Positions 37,732 to 46,545 of a stretch of 64,000 nt of DNA are shown piece by piece; the stretch's first letter is position 1, and each line of letters starts with the position of its first letter. Source of the DNA: Verrucomicrobium spinosum DSM 4136 = JCM 18804 (GTDB lineage Bacteria; Verrucomicrobiota; Verrucomicrobiia; Verrucomicrobiales; Verrucomicrobiaceae). Made by a program: the position numbers and the translations under genes. The stretch lies in assembly GCF_000172155.1 (NCBI RefSeq), contig NZ_ABIZ01000001.1:3815105-3879104 (forward strand), in the 5' to 3' direction. Below the pieces are notes generated by a model. That model was not told the DNA's origin and searched no databases. It worked only from the letters and a program-made list of their open reading frames with translations.

Positions 37732-39825
37732 CCGACTTGGCGGACTCGCGGTCGATTTGGGCTATTTTCGGCCGCTTGACGCGCTGCAACCCTTGATTTT
37801 GCGAGGGTCCGTTTCCAAAACGGCTTGTAGTGAAGACCTTGGTGGTTGCACTGTCGTTTTGCTGGCTACCTTCTTGGGCCATCATGTTCCTGCGTTGCAC
37901 CAAACGGCTCAAGGATGGCAAAGAACACCTTTACTGGAGCATCGTCGAAAGCAGGCGTGTCAGCCCGCGTCAGGTGGTCCAGAGGCATGTGCTTTATCTG
38001 GGCGAACTCAACGGCCGCCAGGAGGCTTCCTGGCGCAAGACCATCGAACTCTTCGGCCAGGATGAAGGGGCCCCTCAGCAGGTGGCTCTCTTTGCCGAGG
38101 AACATGCCCCCAAGCATGTCGGCGTCGATGAGTTCCCCGTGGTGCAACTGCGCCTTCATGCCATGCGCCTGGAACGTCCCCGCCAGTGGGGAGCCTGCTG
38201 GCTGGCCTGCCAGCTGTGGGAGCAGTTGCTCCTGGCGGACTTCTGGCAGGAGCGTCTGCCGCCCAGCCGAGAAGGCACCCGCTGGGATCTGGTGCTCCAG
38301 ACCCTCGTGCTCTACCGGCTCATCGAACCGGGCAGTGAATGGCGGCTGCACCGCCATTGGTTTGACCAGACGGCCATCGCCGACCTGCTGGACGCAGACT
38401 TTGCCCTGGCTGAGATCCACCGTCTCTACGAGTGCCATGACAAGATCCTGGCTCACAAACGGTCCTTGTTTGATCATCTGACTCAACGCTGGCGCGACCT
38501 CTTTGGCGTCCGGTACGAGGTGCTGCTCTACGACCTCACCAGCACTTATTTTGAGTGCGCCCCCCCTGACAACCCCACGGGCCTGCGCCGCTTTGGCTAC
38601 AGCCGTGACAAGCGCAGCGACTGTGTGCAGGTGGTCATTGCCCTCATTGTCACCCCCGAGGGCTTTCCCCTGGCCTATGAAGTGCTGCCGGGTAACACGG
38701 CGGACAAGACCACGCTCAAAGCCTTCCTGGCAAAGATCGAAGACCAGTACGGCCAGGCCGATCGCATCTGGGTCATGGACCGGGGCATCCCCACCGAAGA
38801 GACCCTTGAGCAGATGCGTCAGAGCACGCCACCGGTGAGCTATCTGGTGGGGACTCCCAAAGGACGCTTGAGCAAGCTGGAGGAGTCCCTGGCCCAGCAG
38901 CCCTGGCAGCAAGCCCGACCCCAGGTGCGCGTCAAACTGCTGCCTCATGAAGGGGAGACTTATGTGCTGGCCCAGAGTGAGGACCGCGTGGCCAAAGAAC
39001 GCTCCATGCGCCGCCGCCGGTTGCGCAAGTACCTTGATGCCCTCCAAGGGTTGCGCCAGCGCAAGCGTCCCCTCACGCGCGACGCCATGCATGAAGCGTT
39101 GGGAGCCGCCAAAAAAGAAGCGGGACGCGATGCTCGCTTTGTCAAAGTCAGCGTACAGTTGCAGCCCGCCAAAGAAGAGGGCAAAGCCAAAGCCAAAGCC
39201 AAAGCCAAAGCCAAAGGCAAGAGCAAGCAACTGGCGACTTTGAGCTGGCAGCTGGACCGCAAAACATTGCGCGAAGCGTGGCGGCGGGAGGGAAGGTATC
39301 TGCTGCGCACCAATCTGACGGCCACCGATCCTGCGCGACTCTGGGAGTATTACCTGCAACTGGTGGAAGTGGAGCAGGCGTTCAAAGAGCTGAAGCATGA
39401 CTTGGGGATCCGTCCGGTGCATCACCAGCACGATCATCGCATCGAGGCGCACATCTTCGTGTCATTCCTGGCGTACTGCCTGCAGGTGACGCTCAAGGCG
39501 CGCTTGAAGCTGACGGCCAGCGGGCTGACACCGCGCAGTGTGCTGGAGAAGTTTGCGACGGTGCAGATGCTTGATGTGCATCTGCCCACGACCGATGGGC
39601 GGGAGGTGGTGATGAGCCGCTACACGCAGCCCTCCAAAGAGATGCAGCTGTTGCTCGACCAGCTCAAGATGACGCTGCCTGAGCAGGCTCCGCCTAAAAT
39701 CACTGGTTGATACCCAATGAAGAAAGGTCGCGAAATGGCCTCAGATGTAGTGAAGACCTTTTGAGGTCAATGTCGCAAAATCAAGGGTTGGAGGATCACT
39801 GGACCCGCCAGTCCGCTAAGTCGGG
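37732..39825 (+). mobile_element. IS1634-family insertion sequence
   Basis: The element has 2,094 bases. Its ends are inverted repeats: left CCCGACTTGGCGGACTCGCGG (from 37732) and, as reverse complement of the right end, CCCGACTTAGCGGACTGGCGG (to 39825), differing at two of 21 positions. Both ends also carry an inner matching segment, AACCCTTGATTTTGCG. CTAA flanks both sides (37728-37731 and 39826-39829), consistent with a short target duplication. It sits in an intergenic repeat with GATGCC-GGAGGC arms on the two sides. Confidence 0.88.
37884..39710 (+). CDS. IS1634-family transposase
   Basis: This 608-residue DDE transposase starts at the ATG at 37884, giving the usual family N-terminus (FLRCTKRLKDGKEHLYWSIVES). 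The DDE core has its first catalytic Asp in LLYDLTSTYFE, the second in RIWVMDRGIPT, and the Glu in VEQAFKELKHDLGIRP. A lysine/alanine tract of repeated KAKA units near codons encoded at 39180-39225 is low complexity. The frame reaches back to a GTG at 37830, but the shorter form fits relatives. The gene looks intact and therefore possibly active. Confidence 0.93.
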   Translation: MFLRCTKRLKDGKEHLYWSIVESRRVSPRQVVQRHVLYLGELNGRQEASWRKTIELFGQDEGAPQQVALFAEEHAPKHVGVDEFPVVQLRLHAMRLERPRQWGACWLACQLWEQLLLADFWQERLPPSREGTRWDLVLQTLVLYRLIEPGSEWRLHRHWFDQTAIADLLDADFALAEIHRLYECHDKILAHKRSLFDHLTQRWRDLFGVRYEVLLYDLTSTYFECAPPDNPTGLRRFGYSRDKRSDCVQVVIALIVTPEGFPLAYEVLPGNTADKTTLKAFLAKIEDQYGQADRIWVMDRGIPTEETLEQMRQSTPPVSYLVGTPKGRLSKLEESLAQQPWQQARPQVRVKLLPHEGETYVLAQSEDRVAKERSMRRRRLRKYLDALQGLRQRKRPLTRDAMHEALGAAKKEAGRDARFVKVSVQLQPAKEEGKAKAKAKAKAKGKSKQLATLSWQLDRKTLREAWRREGRYLLRTNLTATDPARLWEYYLQLVEVEQAFKELKHDLGIRPVHHQHDHRIEAHIFVSFLAYCLQVTLKARLKLTASGLTPRSVLEKFATVQMLDVHLPTTDGREVVMSRYTQPSKEMQLLLDQLKMTLPEQAPPKITG

Positions 39826-39829
39826 CTAA

Positions 39830-40013
39830 TGGCTTTGATGCCTCCGGCATCGGGCAATCCGGGCTGGGACACCATCAGATCGTCAAAGTGGACAAGCCAA
39901 CTTCCCGATGAGCGCAGATGATTTGGGAACGGGGTTTCCAAGCCACCGTACGAGACGTCTGGTTCGGACCAGGACAAAGGAGTCCTTCGCGCTGCCGCTC
40001 CGGTTGGCCCCCG
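39830..40013. other. short spacer right of the IS1634 element
   Basis: About 180 bases that continue the intergenic sequence split by the element. TTGATGCCTCCGGCATC here forms an inverted repeat by itself and pairs with GATGCCGGAGGC left of the element. No gene. Confidence 0.35.
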
Positions 40014-41315
40014 TTATCCCTCTTCCCTGACACCTCCACCCTCCAACTGCCGCTTCCTCTCCGCTTCCAGCGCGGCTTTCTCCGCTGCCATGGCGGCGAG
40101 GGAGGCGGCGCGACGGACCTTTTCTTTGGCTTCCTGTTCGGCGCGGATCTTGGCGGCGGCGGCTTCGCGCTTGGCGCGAGCTTCTTCCTCCACCAGACGC
40201 GTGGCTTCGGCCTCGGCGGCCTGCTTGGCTTTCAGGGCAGCGGTGGCGGCTTTGAGGGCCTCCACTTCCAGACGGGCCTGCTCGCGCTCGGCCTCGCGGG
40301 CGGCTTCGCGTTCCGCCTTGGCCTTTTCTGCCGCTTCCTGTTTGGCAATACGTTCGGCTTCCCGCTCTGCCAGCAGTCGGGCTTTTTCGGCGGCGGCGGC
40401 TTCTTTGGCTGCCTGCTTCTCGGCTTGAAGGCGGGCCTTCTCCTCCGCGGCGGCGGCGTCCGCCTGCTCTTTGGCGAGACGTGCGGCTTCCTTCTCCTCC
40501 AGGAGGCGGATACGCTCCGCAGCCTTCTCGGCATCGGCCTGTTCTTTGGCCAGCTTGGCGGCGGCCTTCTCAGCTTCCGCCCGCTCCTTGGCCACTTGCT
40601 TCTCCGCCGCGATGCGGGCTTTCTCTTCCGCTGCCGCGGCGGCCGCCTGTTCCTTGGCAAGTCGAGCCGCTTCCTTCTCTTCCTGGATCCTCGCCTTCTC
40701 AGCTTCCCGCTCGGCTGCGGCTTGCTCTTTGGCGGCGATCATTTCCGCGAGGCGGCGCGCCCGCTCTGCGGCCATCTCGGCGGCAGCCTGCTCTTTGGCG
40801 ATCCGTTCGGCCTCTTTCGCCGCTTGGAAGAGGGCTCTTTCGGCGAGGAGTTCGGCAATGGCCTGCTCCTTGGCCAGTTTCGCCGCTTCCTTCTCGGCCT
40901 GGATGCGGGCTTTCTCAGCCTCCTTCTCCGCCGCGGCTTGGGCTTTGGCTGCTTCCCGCTCGGCGGCAAGACGGGCCTTCTCGGCCGCTGCGGCTGCAGC
41001 CGCCTCTTCCTTGGCGATCCGGGCGGCTTCCTTCTCAGCCAGCAGACGCGCTTTCTCTGCTTCGCGGGCTGCGGCCTCTTCCTCCTTCGCCTGCAAAGCC
41101 GCCACCTTGGCTGCCAGGTCCGCCGAGATCTTGGCCTCCTGGGCCTGCACCAGGGTCGTGGCGAACTCACGGAGCTGGCGGGCCAGATCGACTGCCTTTT
41201 CCTGCAGGACAGGGACCTCGTCGGTCAGTACCCGAGGCCAGATCTCCAGCGTTTCCAGCTTGGCTGCGGTGTCAGTGAGAAGGGTGGTAAATTTCGGGTC
41301 GAGTCGGGTCGTCAT
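40014..41315 (-). CDS. low-complexity coiled-coil protein with AEKEAARLAKEQ-type repeats
   Basis: About 433 residues from the ATG at 41315. The first 70 residues form a small ordered part (TTRLDPKFTTLLTDTAAKLETLEIW, DEVPVLQEKAVDLARQLREFATTLVQAQEAK). From about residue 75 to 425 the chain is almost only Ala, Glu, Lys, Arg and Leu in imperfect repeats of 14-28 residues, forming a long single alpha-helix or coiled coil like the central part of TolA. No signal peptide or membrane segment is visible, so it is not TolA itself. The function is unknown; a cytosolic spacer or scaffold is possible. The repeats leave a long open frame on the opposite strand, which I reject. Confidence 0.7.
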   Translation of the reverse strand: MTTRLDPKFTTLLTDTAAKLETLEIWPRVLTDEVPVLQEKAVDLARQLREFATTLVQAQEAKISADLAAKVAALQAKEEEAAAREAEKARLLAEKEAARIAKEEAAAAAAAEKARLAAEREAAKAQAAAEKEAEKARIQAEKEAAKLAKEQAIAELLAERALFQAAKEAERIAKEQAAAEMAAERARRLAEMIAAKEQAAAEREAEKARIQEEKEAARLAKEQAAAAAAEEKARIAAEKQVAKERAEAEKAAAKLAKEQADAEKAAERIRLLEEKEAARLAKEQADAAAAEEKARLQAEKQAAKEAAAAEKARLLAEREAERIAKQEAAEKAKAEREAAREAEREQARLEVEALKAATAALKAKQAAEAEATRLVEEEARAKREAAAAKIRAEQEAKEKVRRAASLAAMAAEKAALEAERKRQLEGGGVREEG

Positions 41316-41489
41316 CGGAAGGGGGCGGCATTTAACCATGACTGGAGCCGGAATGCACGTTTTAAGCTGTTTTGGAGACAGCCGGGCGACCGCGCCTGGG
41401 GGGCCTTGGCAGCAGTGTGCTGCAAAGGGTTGCTGCCTGAATCTGGCCCAGGCCGACACTCAAAAACAGGGCGAACGGAACTGCGCCAG

Positions 41490-42635
41490 CTATGGGCGCT
41501 CCGCGGAAGGTGAGCGCTGGTTCAACTGCGCCTGAAGGGAAGCCACGAGATCTTCCTTGCGCTTCAGTTCTTTGGACAAATTCTGAATCAAAAGGAGTCG
41601 CTCGTCGCAGACGGCATGAAGGTTGGCGGCCTCCCTTCGCAGCTCTTTGAGGCACTCCATGAAACGGGGGACCTGACCGAGGTGCGCCCGCGTGAAATTG
41701 CCCAGGACGACCGCCAGCAGTTTAAGCTTCTCTTTGGCTGGAGCGCTGACCCGCAGAGCGATCTTGACCAGCGTCAGCCTCATTTTAAAAGCCAGGCAAA
41801 AGTGATCGAACTTGGAGAACCGCTCCATGTCCCGGCAGGCGGCAGAGGTCGCCACTGAGCGCGAATTCCGCAAGGGCTGCGGCAGGGCCACGATCCGCCC
41901 AAACCGGCACAAGCTGGCAAGGATGGGGTATTCCATGTCTGTGGCCACGGGCTGCCCACGGTGCTGCCGGCCGTCCAAGGGTACTTTGAGGAGGATGTCC
42001 CGCCGATACACGCCGTAGAGGACAAAGTGGATCTCAGGTTGCGGCCAGCGAAAAAAAGCGAGTCGGGCCTCTCTCCAGTCCTGGTGGGGAAGGATGGGGC
42101 TCAGCTCACGGTCATCCGGCTTGCCAGGATTCTCCTGGTCAAAGACCCTCATGGTGCAACCGCACAGGACCACGTCGGGATGCTGCTCAAGATACCGGAC
42201 GTGCTCGGAGAGATAAGCGGGGCTGGCGAATGAATCGTCATGGGCCAGCCAGGTGAAGTAGGTACCTTGGGCCAGTTTTACCACCTTCTTGAAATTCTGG
42301 CTTAGTCCCAGGTTCTTGGAATTTCTGTGATAACGGATGCGAGAATCCCTTTGGGCGAAGGCTTCACAAATGCTGCGGGTGGCATCTGTTGATGCGTTGT
42401 CTGAGATCACCAGTTCGAAGTCTTGCAGATCCTGCATCAGGACAGACTCGACCGCCTCACGAAGGAATTTCTCCGCATTGAACACAGGCATGCCGATGCT
42501 CACCCGAGGGTGGGGACGGACGAATGTCGGAGAGTCTTCAGCCTGCATGGAGGTGCCTTGGAACGGGGACACTCTCGCACTTTTCTCCCAGGGCGATGGC
42601 CCTGCAAGCAAAGTTTTGTCCATCCGTTTTTCCAT
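41490..42635 (-). CDS. family 2 glycosyltransferase
   Basis: About 381 residues from the ATG at 42635 (ATG at 42662 and 42623 are alternatives). The GT-A domain starts at PRVSIGMPVFNAEKFLREAVESVLMQ, then ELVISDNASTDAT, KNLGLSQNFKK and the metal-binding AHDDSF. A later VATDMEYPILASL segment probably holds the catalytic base region. The last 60 residues are a coiled coil with many Arg, Lys and Glu. GT2 enzymes add sugars during O-antigen or exopolysaccharide synthesis on the cytosolic side of the membrane. Nearby sugar-modifying genes support a surface glycan role. Confidence 0.87.
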   Translation of the reverse strand: MEKRMDKTLLAGPSPWEKSARVSPFQGTSMQAEDSPTFVRPHPRVSIGMPVFNAEKFLREAVESVLMQDLQDFELVISDNASTDATRSICEAFAQRDSRIRYHRNSKNLGLSQNFKKVVKLAQGTYFTWLAHDDSFASPAYLSEHVRYLEQHPDVVLCGCTMRVFDQENPGKPDDRELSPILPHQDWREARLAFFRWPQPEIHFVLYGVYRRDILLKVPLDGRQHRGQPVATDMEYPILASLCRFGRIVALPQPLRNSRSVATSAACRDMERFSKFDHFCLAFKMRLTLVKIALRVSAPAKEKLKLLAVVLGNFTRAHLGQVPRFMECLKELRREAANLHAVCDERLLLIQNLSKELKRKEDLVASLQAQLNQRSPSAERP

Positions 42636-42662
42636 CCCCAATTGAAGGGGGCATCCTGGCAT

Positions 42663-42962
42663 ACATCTTGTGCCGGAAGCCCACGACCACTCTGGCTTGA
42701 CTCCGGAAGAAAACCAAGCGATGCACGTGCTTAGAACAACCCATATCCCTGTCCAGGCTCACGTGCAGCAAATGCCGACATCTTTTGCAGTGATCTTCCA
42801 CCACAATCGGGTGCAAGCCGCCATTCTCTCAGGATGCAAAGGCTGCCGGATGCCGATACGGTCCCGAGTCAGGTTTTCCTCTGCCTCCAGTTGGGAAACC
42901 ATCGACATACAGAGGGTGGATGCCCCCAATCCACTTGTGGGCCAGGGGTTTGATTGACCGCC
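42663..42962. other. divergent spacer between glycosyltransferase and methyltransferase remnant
   Basis: About 300 bases. A 95-codon frame from a GTG at 42670 crosses it but has no family pattern. Probably holds promoters for the flanking genes; none assigned. Confidence 0.35.
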
Positions 42963-43163
42963 ATGCAGGTGAAACTGTGTTGCCGATCTTGCGGCTCATC
43001 GAGCCTTCTGCCGGTCATTGACCTCGGGCTCCAGCCCCTGGCCAACAACCTCCTTCCTCCAGCCGGGGCTTGCGCGGATCAACCCGCTGCCCGTCTGAAG
43101 GATGAACGGATGGCGTCTGACGCGGTTGTTGGAAACAATATTCTGGTGCCAAAAGGGTTGTGA
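42963..43163 (+). pseudogene. truncated C-methyltransferase, N-terminal zinc-binding part only
   Basis: The ATG at 42963 begins KLCCRSCGSSSLLPVIDLGLQPLANNLLPP, the start of NDP-sugar C-methyltransferases whose N-terminal putative zinc-binding domain has Cys pairs and the LGLQPLAN motif. Intact members have about 400 residues. Here the sequence loses similarity after about 40 residues and stops at residue 66, 41 bases before the epimerase gene. The rest of the gene is absent, so this is a deletion remnant. Confidence 0.65.
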
Positions 43164-43204
43164 CCTTTGGCGTGTGATCGAAGAACTATGCAATCGAAAA
43201 ATTC

Positions 43205-43756
43205 ATGATTTTCACTCCCTCCACCATCCCTGAGGTGATGATTGTCGAACCTGAGCCGCATCATGATGCGCGGGGTTTTCTTGCACGCACCTATTGTGAG
43301 GGCGAGTTTGCCTGCCGGGGGCTGAACACCCGCTGGCCACAGCAAAACCATACTCTGACCAAGGGGCGGGGCAGCGTCCGGGGCCTTCATTGGCAGGCAG
43401 ATCCGGCCTCGGAAATCAAGCTGGTCCGCTGTCTCGCCGGCTGCGCATTGGACGTGGTCGTGGACGTGCGTCCGGACTCTCCCACCTTTGGCACATGGGA
43501 GCTGCATGAACTTTCCGCCGCCAGCCGGCGGGCCATTTACATCCCAGCGGGATTCGCGCACGGCTTTCAATGCCTGACCGACGAGTGCGAACTGTTTTAC
43601 CTGATGTCGGAACGCCATGCCCCGGCGCTGGCACGGGGGCTGAACGCCAGCGATCCCACCCTGGCCATTCCCTGGCCCCTCCCGGTGGTGAACCGCTCCG
43701 AGAGGGATGTGAATCTTCCGCTGTGGTCGGATTTTGCGAAGCCGGCAGTCGGGTAG
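43205..43756 (+). CDS. dTDP-4-dehydrorhamnose 3,5-epimerase-family protein
   Basis: This 183-residue cupin has the RmlC pattern: EPHHDARGFLARTY, RWPQQNHTLTKGRGSVRGLHWQ (catalytic His in GLH), CLAGCALDVVVDVRPDSPTFGTW, IYIPAGFAHGFQCL and a Tyr in ELFYLMS. Such enzymes epimerise 4-keto-6-deoxysugars during synthesis of rhamnose or other surface sugars. The rest of the dTDP-rhamnose pathway (RmlA, B, D) is not in the window, and the sequence is one of the looser family members, so the sugar may not be rhamnose. It follows the C-methyltransferase remnant, a pairing seen for branched deoxysugars. Confidence 0.85.
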   Translation: MIFTPSTIPEVMIVEPEPHHDARGFLARTYCEGEFACRGLNTRWPQQNHTLTKGRGSVRGLHWQADPASEIKLVRCLAGCALDVVVDVRPDSPTFGTWELHELSAASRRAIYIPAGFAHGFQCLTDECELFYLMSERHAPALARGLNASDPTLAIPWPLPVVNRSERDVNLPLWSDFAKPAVG

Positions 43757-43806
43757 TAGCAGCGGCCCCGCCGTAACAAGGCCGCACTGCCCGGGAGTGC
43801 GATGAG

Positions 43807-44769
43807 TCAACGCTGCAGCGCCGGCTGCGGCTTGATCAGCAGGCCCTGCCCGGTGGGGAGGCAGAGGATGGGCACTCCCGCGCGGGCGGCAAACTCGTCC
43901 ATGGCGGCGCGCTGCTCCTCGTGCCGGCCCCAGCCATAGTCATCCAGCACCACCACGGCACCGGGGGTGAGCAGGGGCCAGAAGTGTTCCATGGCGGCCC
44001 GCTCGGGAAGGGCGATGTTGAGGTCCACAGACAGGAAGCTGACGGCGCGCACCGGTGCGCGGGGCAGGGAATCGGGGATCGTCCCTTGCACCAGGCGGGC
44101 GCGGGGCCATGGGGAAAAATGGTTTTTCACCATTTCAAAGCAGTCGCTGTAGTAGGCTGCGCTCATCTCGGCACGGCCCTCGGCTTTTTCCTGGTCCGTC
44201 ATCTGTTCGGTCGGGATGCCGCAAAACGTGTCGAAGAGCCAGAAGTCCTTGTCGAGCTGGTTGAAATCGAGGAAATCACAAATGGCCAGCGAGTAAACGC
44301 CGGTGTTGACACCGCACTCCACGAAGTCACCCGCCAGGCCTGCGCCATGCCGGGCCGCCCAGAGCACCACATGGGTGCGCCACTCGATGTGGATGTCCGC
44401 ATCGCTCCCGCGAGGGCGGGCCATGTGGTGGCCGGACTGCATGCCACGGTGGTAGGCGCGGAGGAACTGCGGATCCTCCATGAAGGCAGGATGCTTGGCC
44501 CAGACCGCCAGGTTGTCGGCATAGAACGTGGGGGGCTCGCCCTCGGGCCACCGGTTGCCAGGTGGTACGGTAAATCCTGGCGGAAAGGCTGGAACGGCGG
44601 CGGCGCGTGCGGCCGCGAGGCTGGTTGCCATCTCCTCCAGGCGGACTCGCCGTTGCTCGGACAGCGCCTTTTGTTTGTCCCGCTGGCGACGCGCTTCGTC
44701 CCGCTCCGCAGTGACTTTTTGGAGCCTCTCGGAAAACAACCGCGATTTCTTTCCCGTGAAATCGAACAT
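43807..44769 (-). CDS. TylF/MycF-family SAM methyltransferase
   Basis: This 320-residue protein has an N-terminal coiled coil (residues about 12-60, SERLQKVTAERDEARRQRDK) and then a TylF-type methyltransferase domain: GDFVECGVNTGVYSLAI (motif I), FWLFDTFCGIP, SFLSVDLNIALP and VVVLDDYGWGRHEEQRAAMDEFA with the metal-binding Asp pair. Macrocin-type O-methyltransferases add a methyl group to sugar hydroxyls. In glycan loci such proteins cap or modify polysaccharide chains. It is convergent with the RmlC-like gene and lies downstream of the epimerase gene on the same strand. Confidence 0.87.
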   Translation of the reverse strand: MFDFTGKKSRLFSERLQKVTAERDEARRQRDKQKALSEQRRVRLEEMATSLAAARAAAVPAFPPGFTVPPGNRWPEGEPPTFYADNLAVWAKHPAFMEDPQFLRAYHRGMQSGHHMARPRGSDADIHIEWRTHVVLWAARHGAGLAGDFVECGVNTGVYSLAICDFLDFNQLDKDFWLFDTFCGIPTEQMTDQEKAEGRAEMSAAYYSDCFEMVKNHFSPWPRARLVQGTIPDSLPRAPVRAVSFLSVDLNIALPERAAMEHFWPLLTPGAVVVLDDYGWGRHEEQRAAMDEFAARAGVPILCLPTGQGLLIKPQPALQR

Positions 44770-44859
44770 ATATATGGACGACTTGCCCCGAAATGCGGAT
44801 CACGTCAACGGGCCAGTGGGGCGGAGTTCACGGAGGGACCTGCCATAGGGCGGTGCCCC

Positions 44860-45753
44860 TCAGCCCGGAGGAGGCTGGAGGGATGCCCACAGGCGCGCGA
44901 GCCCCTCCTTCAAGGGCACCTTTGGCTCCCAGCCGGTGGACCGGAGTTTGGCACTCTGAGCGATGGCCACGGGCATGATGTCTTCAGCCGGAGGATGGAG
45001 CGCCTGCACGAGGGCAGGATCGGCCCCGACCGCCTGCGCAATCCCCAGGGCGAGATCGTACACGGTGACTCCCGCCCCGGTGCCGAGGTTCACTGCTCCG
45101 GTGAGAGGCTGCTCCAGAGCCAGGAGCATGCCCAGAGCCACATCTGACACATGCACATAGTCCCGCAAGCTGGCGGGAGTTTTCACCACGGCAGGCTGAC
45201 CTGCCGCGAGTTTGAGCATCGTCGCGGTGATCATCCGGGCCGGTGCCTCGCCTTCGCCGTAGGCATTGAACACCCGGAACCATGACCACCCCACGCCCCG
45301 CTCGCCCGCGGTCTTTTGCAATCGACGTAACGTCTCAGCCTTGGCGCTGGCGTAGGGATTGAGCGGTGCCAGTGGAGAGCGGTCTTCTACCAAGGGCTCG
45401 GGAGAGGTGGCGTACTCGATAAAGGTCCCTGTGCCCGCGAGATGCCTCACGCCGCGCTCCGCGAGTCCTTCGAACAAGGCGGCGCTCTGCTCGACCAGGA
45501 GCGCATTCTCCGGCGAGTGGAAGTTGACGCCGGGGGTGGCGGTCCACGCCAGGTGGAGGGCTGCGTCGGGGCGGAATTTTTCCACCCGATGCCATGGCAC
45601 ATCGTGAAGGGAGCCCATGGCGATGTCGCCCAACTCGGGTGAGGCATGCTCCAACCGACGGGCCAGGCCAAGCACCTCATGCCCGCGCGCGATGGCGAGG
45701 CGGCAGACGGCGGAACCAATGAACCCCCGGGCACCGGTGACGATTAATCTCAT
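44860..45753 (-). CDS. NAD-dependent epimerase/dehydratase (extended SDR)
   Basis: This 297-residue protein begins directly with the Rossmann motif TGARGFIGSAVCRLA. The catalytic Tyr-x-x-x-Lys lies in NPYASAKAETLRRL, and FRVFNAYGEGEAPARMI and SLRDYVHVSDVALGMLLAL complete the extended SDR pattern. Such enzymes change nucleotide sugars (for example 4-epimerases or 4,6-dehydratases/reductases). It is the upstream gene of the TylF-like methyltransferase on this strand, about 90 bases apart, so both are likely co-transcribed in surface glycan synthesis. The exact reaction cannot be told. Confidence 0.87.
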   Translation of the reverse strand: MRLIVTGARGFIGSAVCRLAIARGHEVLGLARRLEHASPELGDIAMGSLHDVPWHRVEKFRPDAALHLAWTATPGVNFHSPENALLVEQSAALFEGLAERGVRHLAGTGTFIEYATSPEPLVEDRSPLAPLNPYASAKAETLRRLQKTAGERGVGWSWFRVFNAYGEGEAPARMITATMLKLAAGQPAVVKTPASLRDYVHVSDVALGMLLALEQPLTGAVNLGTGAGVTVYDLALGIAQAVGADPALVQALHPPAEDIMPVAIAQSAKLRSTGWEPKVPLKEGLARLWASLQPPPG

Positions 45754-45806
45754 GCGCGCCGAGCATGGCGCGGCGGGGGTAACGCGTCAACCTGGGACGG
45801 GACCGG

Positions 45807-45915
45807 GTGGAGGAGTGGAGGAGTGGAGGAGTGATGGAGTGGTGGAGTGGTGGAGTGGTGGAGGGGTGGAGGGGTGGAGGGGTGGAGGGGTGGAGGGGTG
45901 GAGGGGTGGAAGGGT
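45807..45915. repeat. GTGGAG-type short tandem repeat
   Basis: About 110 bases of GGAGGAGTG and GTGGTGGAG/GGGTGGAG units with a period of 8-9. Frames across it encode His/Thr/Pro- or Gly/Trp-rich nonsense and are not genes. A closely related array lies at 58066-58214. Confidence 0.9.
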
Positions 45916-45920
45916 GGGAC

Positions 45921-46313
45921 CTATTGCGGTGCCGCGGGCAGGTCTTTGGGCTCCCAGATTTCGCGGAGCTCAATGACATCGCCCTCGAGCGCCGGGCAGC
46001 GCTGGGCCCACTCCAGGGCCTCCTGCTTGGATTTCACCTGGATGATCCAGAAGCCGCCGAGGACTTCCTTGGTCTCAATGAAAGGTCCGTCCGTCACCGT
46101 GGCCTTGCCCTTGGCGAACGCCACGCGCGCTCCTCTGGACAGGGGATGCAGGCCGTTTACCGTGAGAAGGATTCCAGCCGCTTCCATCTCGTCGTTGAAC
46201 TGCCCCATGGGTGCCATCTCCTCCGCCGTCGGCTCGTAGCCGTCTTCCTGTTTTTCGGAAGCCGGGGTATCGGGTTGGTAACCGCGGGGAATCTTCATCA
46301 TCAGGAATCTCAT
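45921..46313 (-). CDS. YciI/DGPF-family protein
   Basis: This 130-residue protein starts at the ATG at 46313 (RFLMMKIPRGYQPD). It has the family core ATVTDGPFIETKEVLGGFWIIQVKSKQEALEWAQRCP and the closing IELREIWE. The DGPF motif is complete. It is the second YciI relative in the window, and resembles the group encoded near ECF sigma factors, but no sigma factor gene is adjacent. The function is unknown. The frame upstream to 46415 lacks similarity and contains a TTTTGGATTTTAG-type repeat. Confidence 0.88.
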   Translation of the reverse strand: MRFLMMKIPRGYQPDTPASEKQEDGYEPTAEEMAPMGQFNDEMEAAGILLTVNGLHPLSRGARVAFAKGKATVTDGPFIETKEVLGGFWIIQVKSKQEALEWAQRCPALEGDVIELREIWEPKDLPAAPQ

Positions 46314-46419
46314 GGGGTAGGGGGGGAGGATTTTGGATTTTAGATTGTCGCTGGGCCTTCCATTCAGAAGGCCCGCCTCACCCCATTGACGAAGGAGTCC
46401 CCTGCAACTCGACACTGTT

Positions 46420-46545
46420 CCTCAGATTAGCGTTAGATGAGCGTCAGTCAGCGGTTCCTTTCTCATCTCATTCCCTACTTCCTCTCCGCAGCTCTCATTT
46501 TCAGTCCTTCAAAATGAGTGAAGATCAGTGTCAATGAGTGGTTCC
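46420..46545. repeat. text-like spacer ending in GTGTCAATGAGTGGTT
   Basis: The spacer carries AGCGTTAGATGAGCGTCAGTCAGCGGTTCC and near its end AGTGTCAATGAGTGGTT, directly after the stop of the symporter gene. The same AGTGTCAATGAGTGGTT sequence lies at about 36887-36903, directly after the FKBP gene stop, and is preceded there by a similar GCGTCCATTAGCGGTTCC. These are two members of one dispersed family. Confidence 0.65.

Noticed and set aside
39918-41513. Long plus-strand frames opposite the coiled-coil gene
   Set aside because: They arise from the AEK-type DNA repeats and give Leu/Gly/Phe- or Ala/Ser-rich low-complexity sequence.
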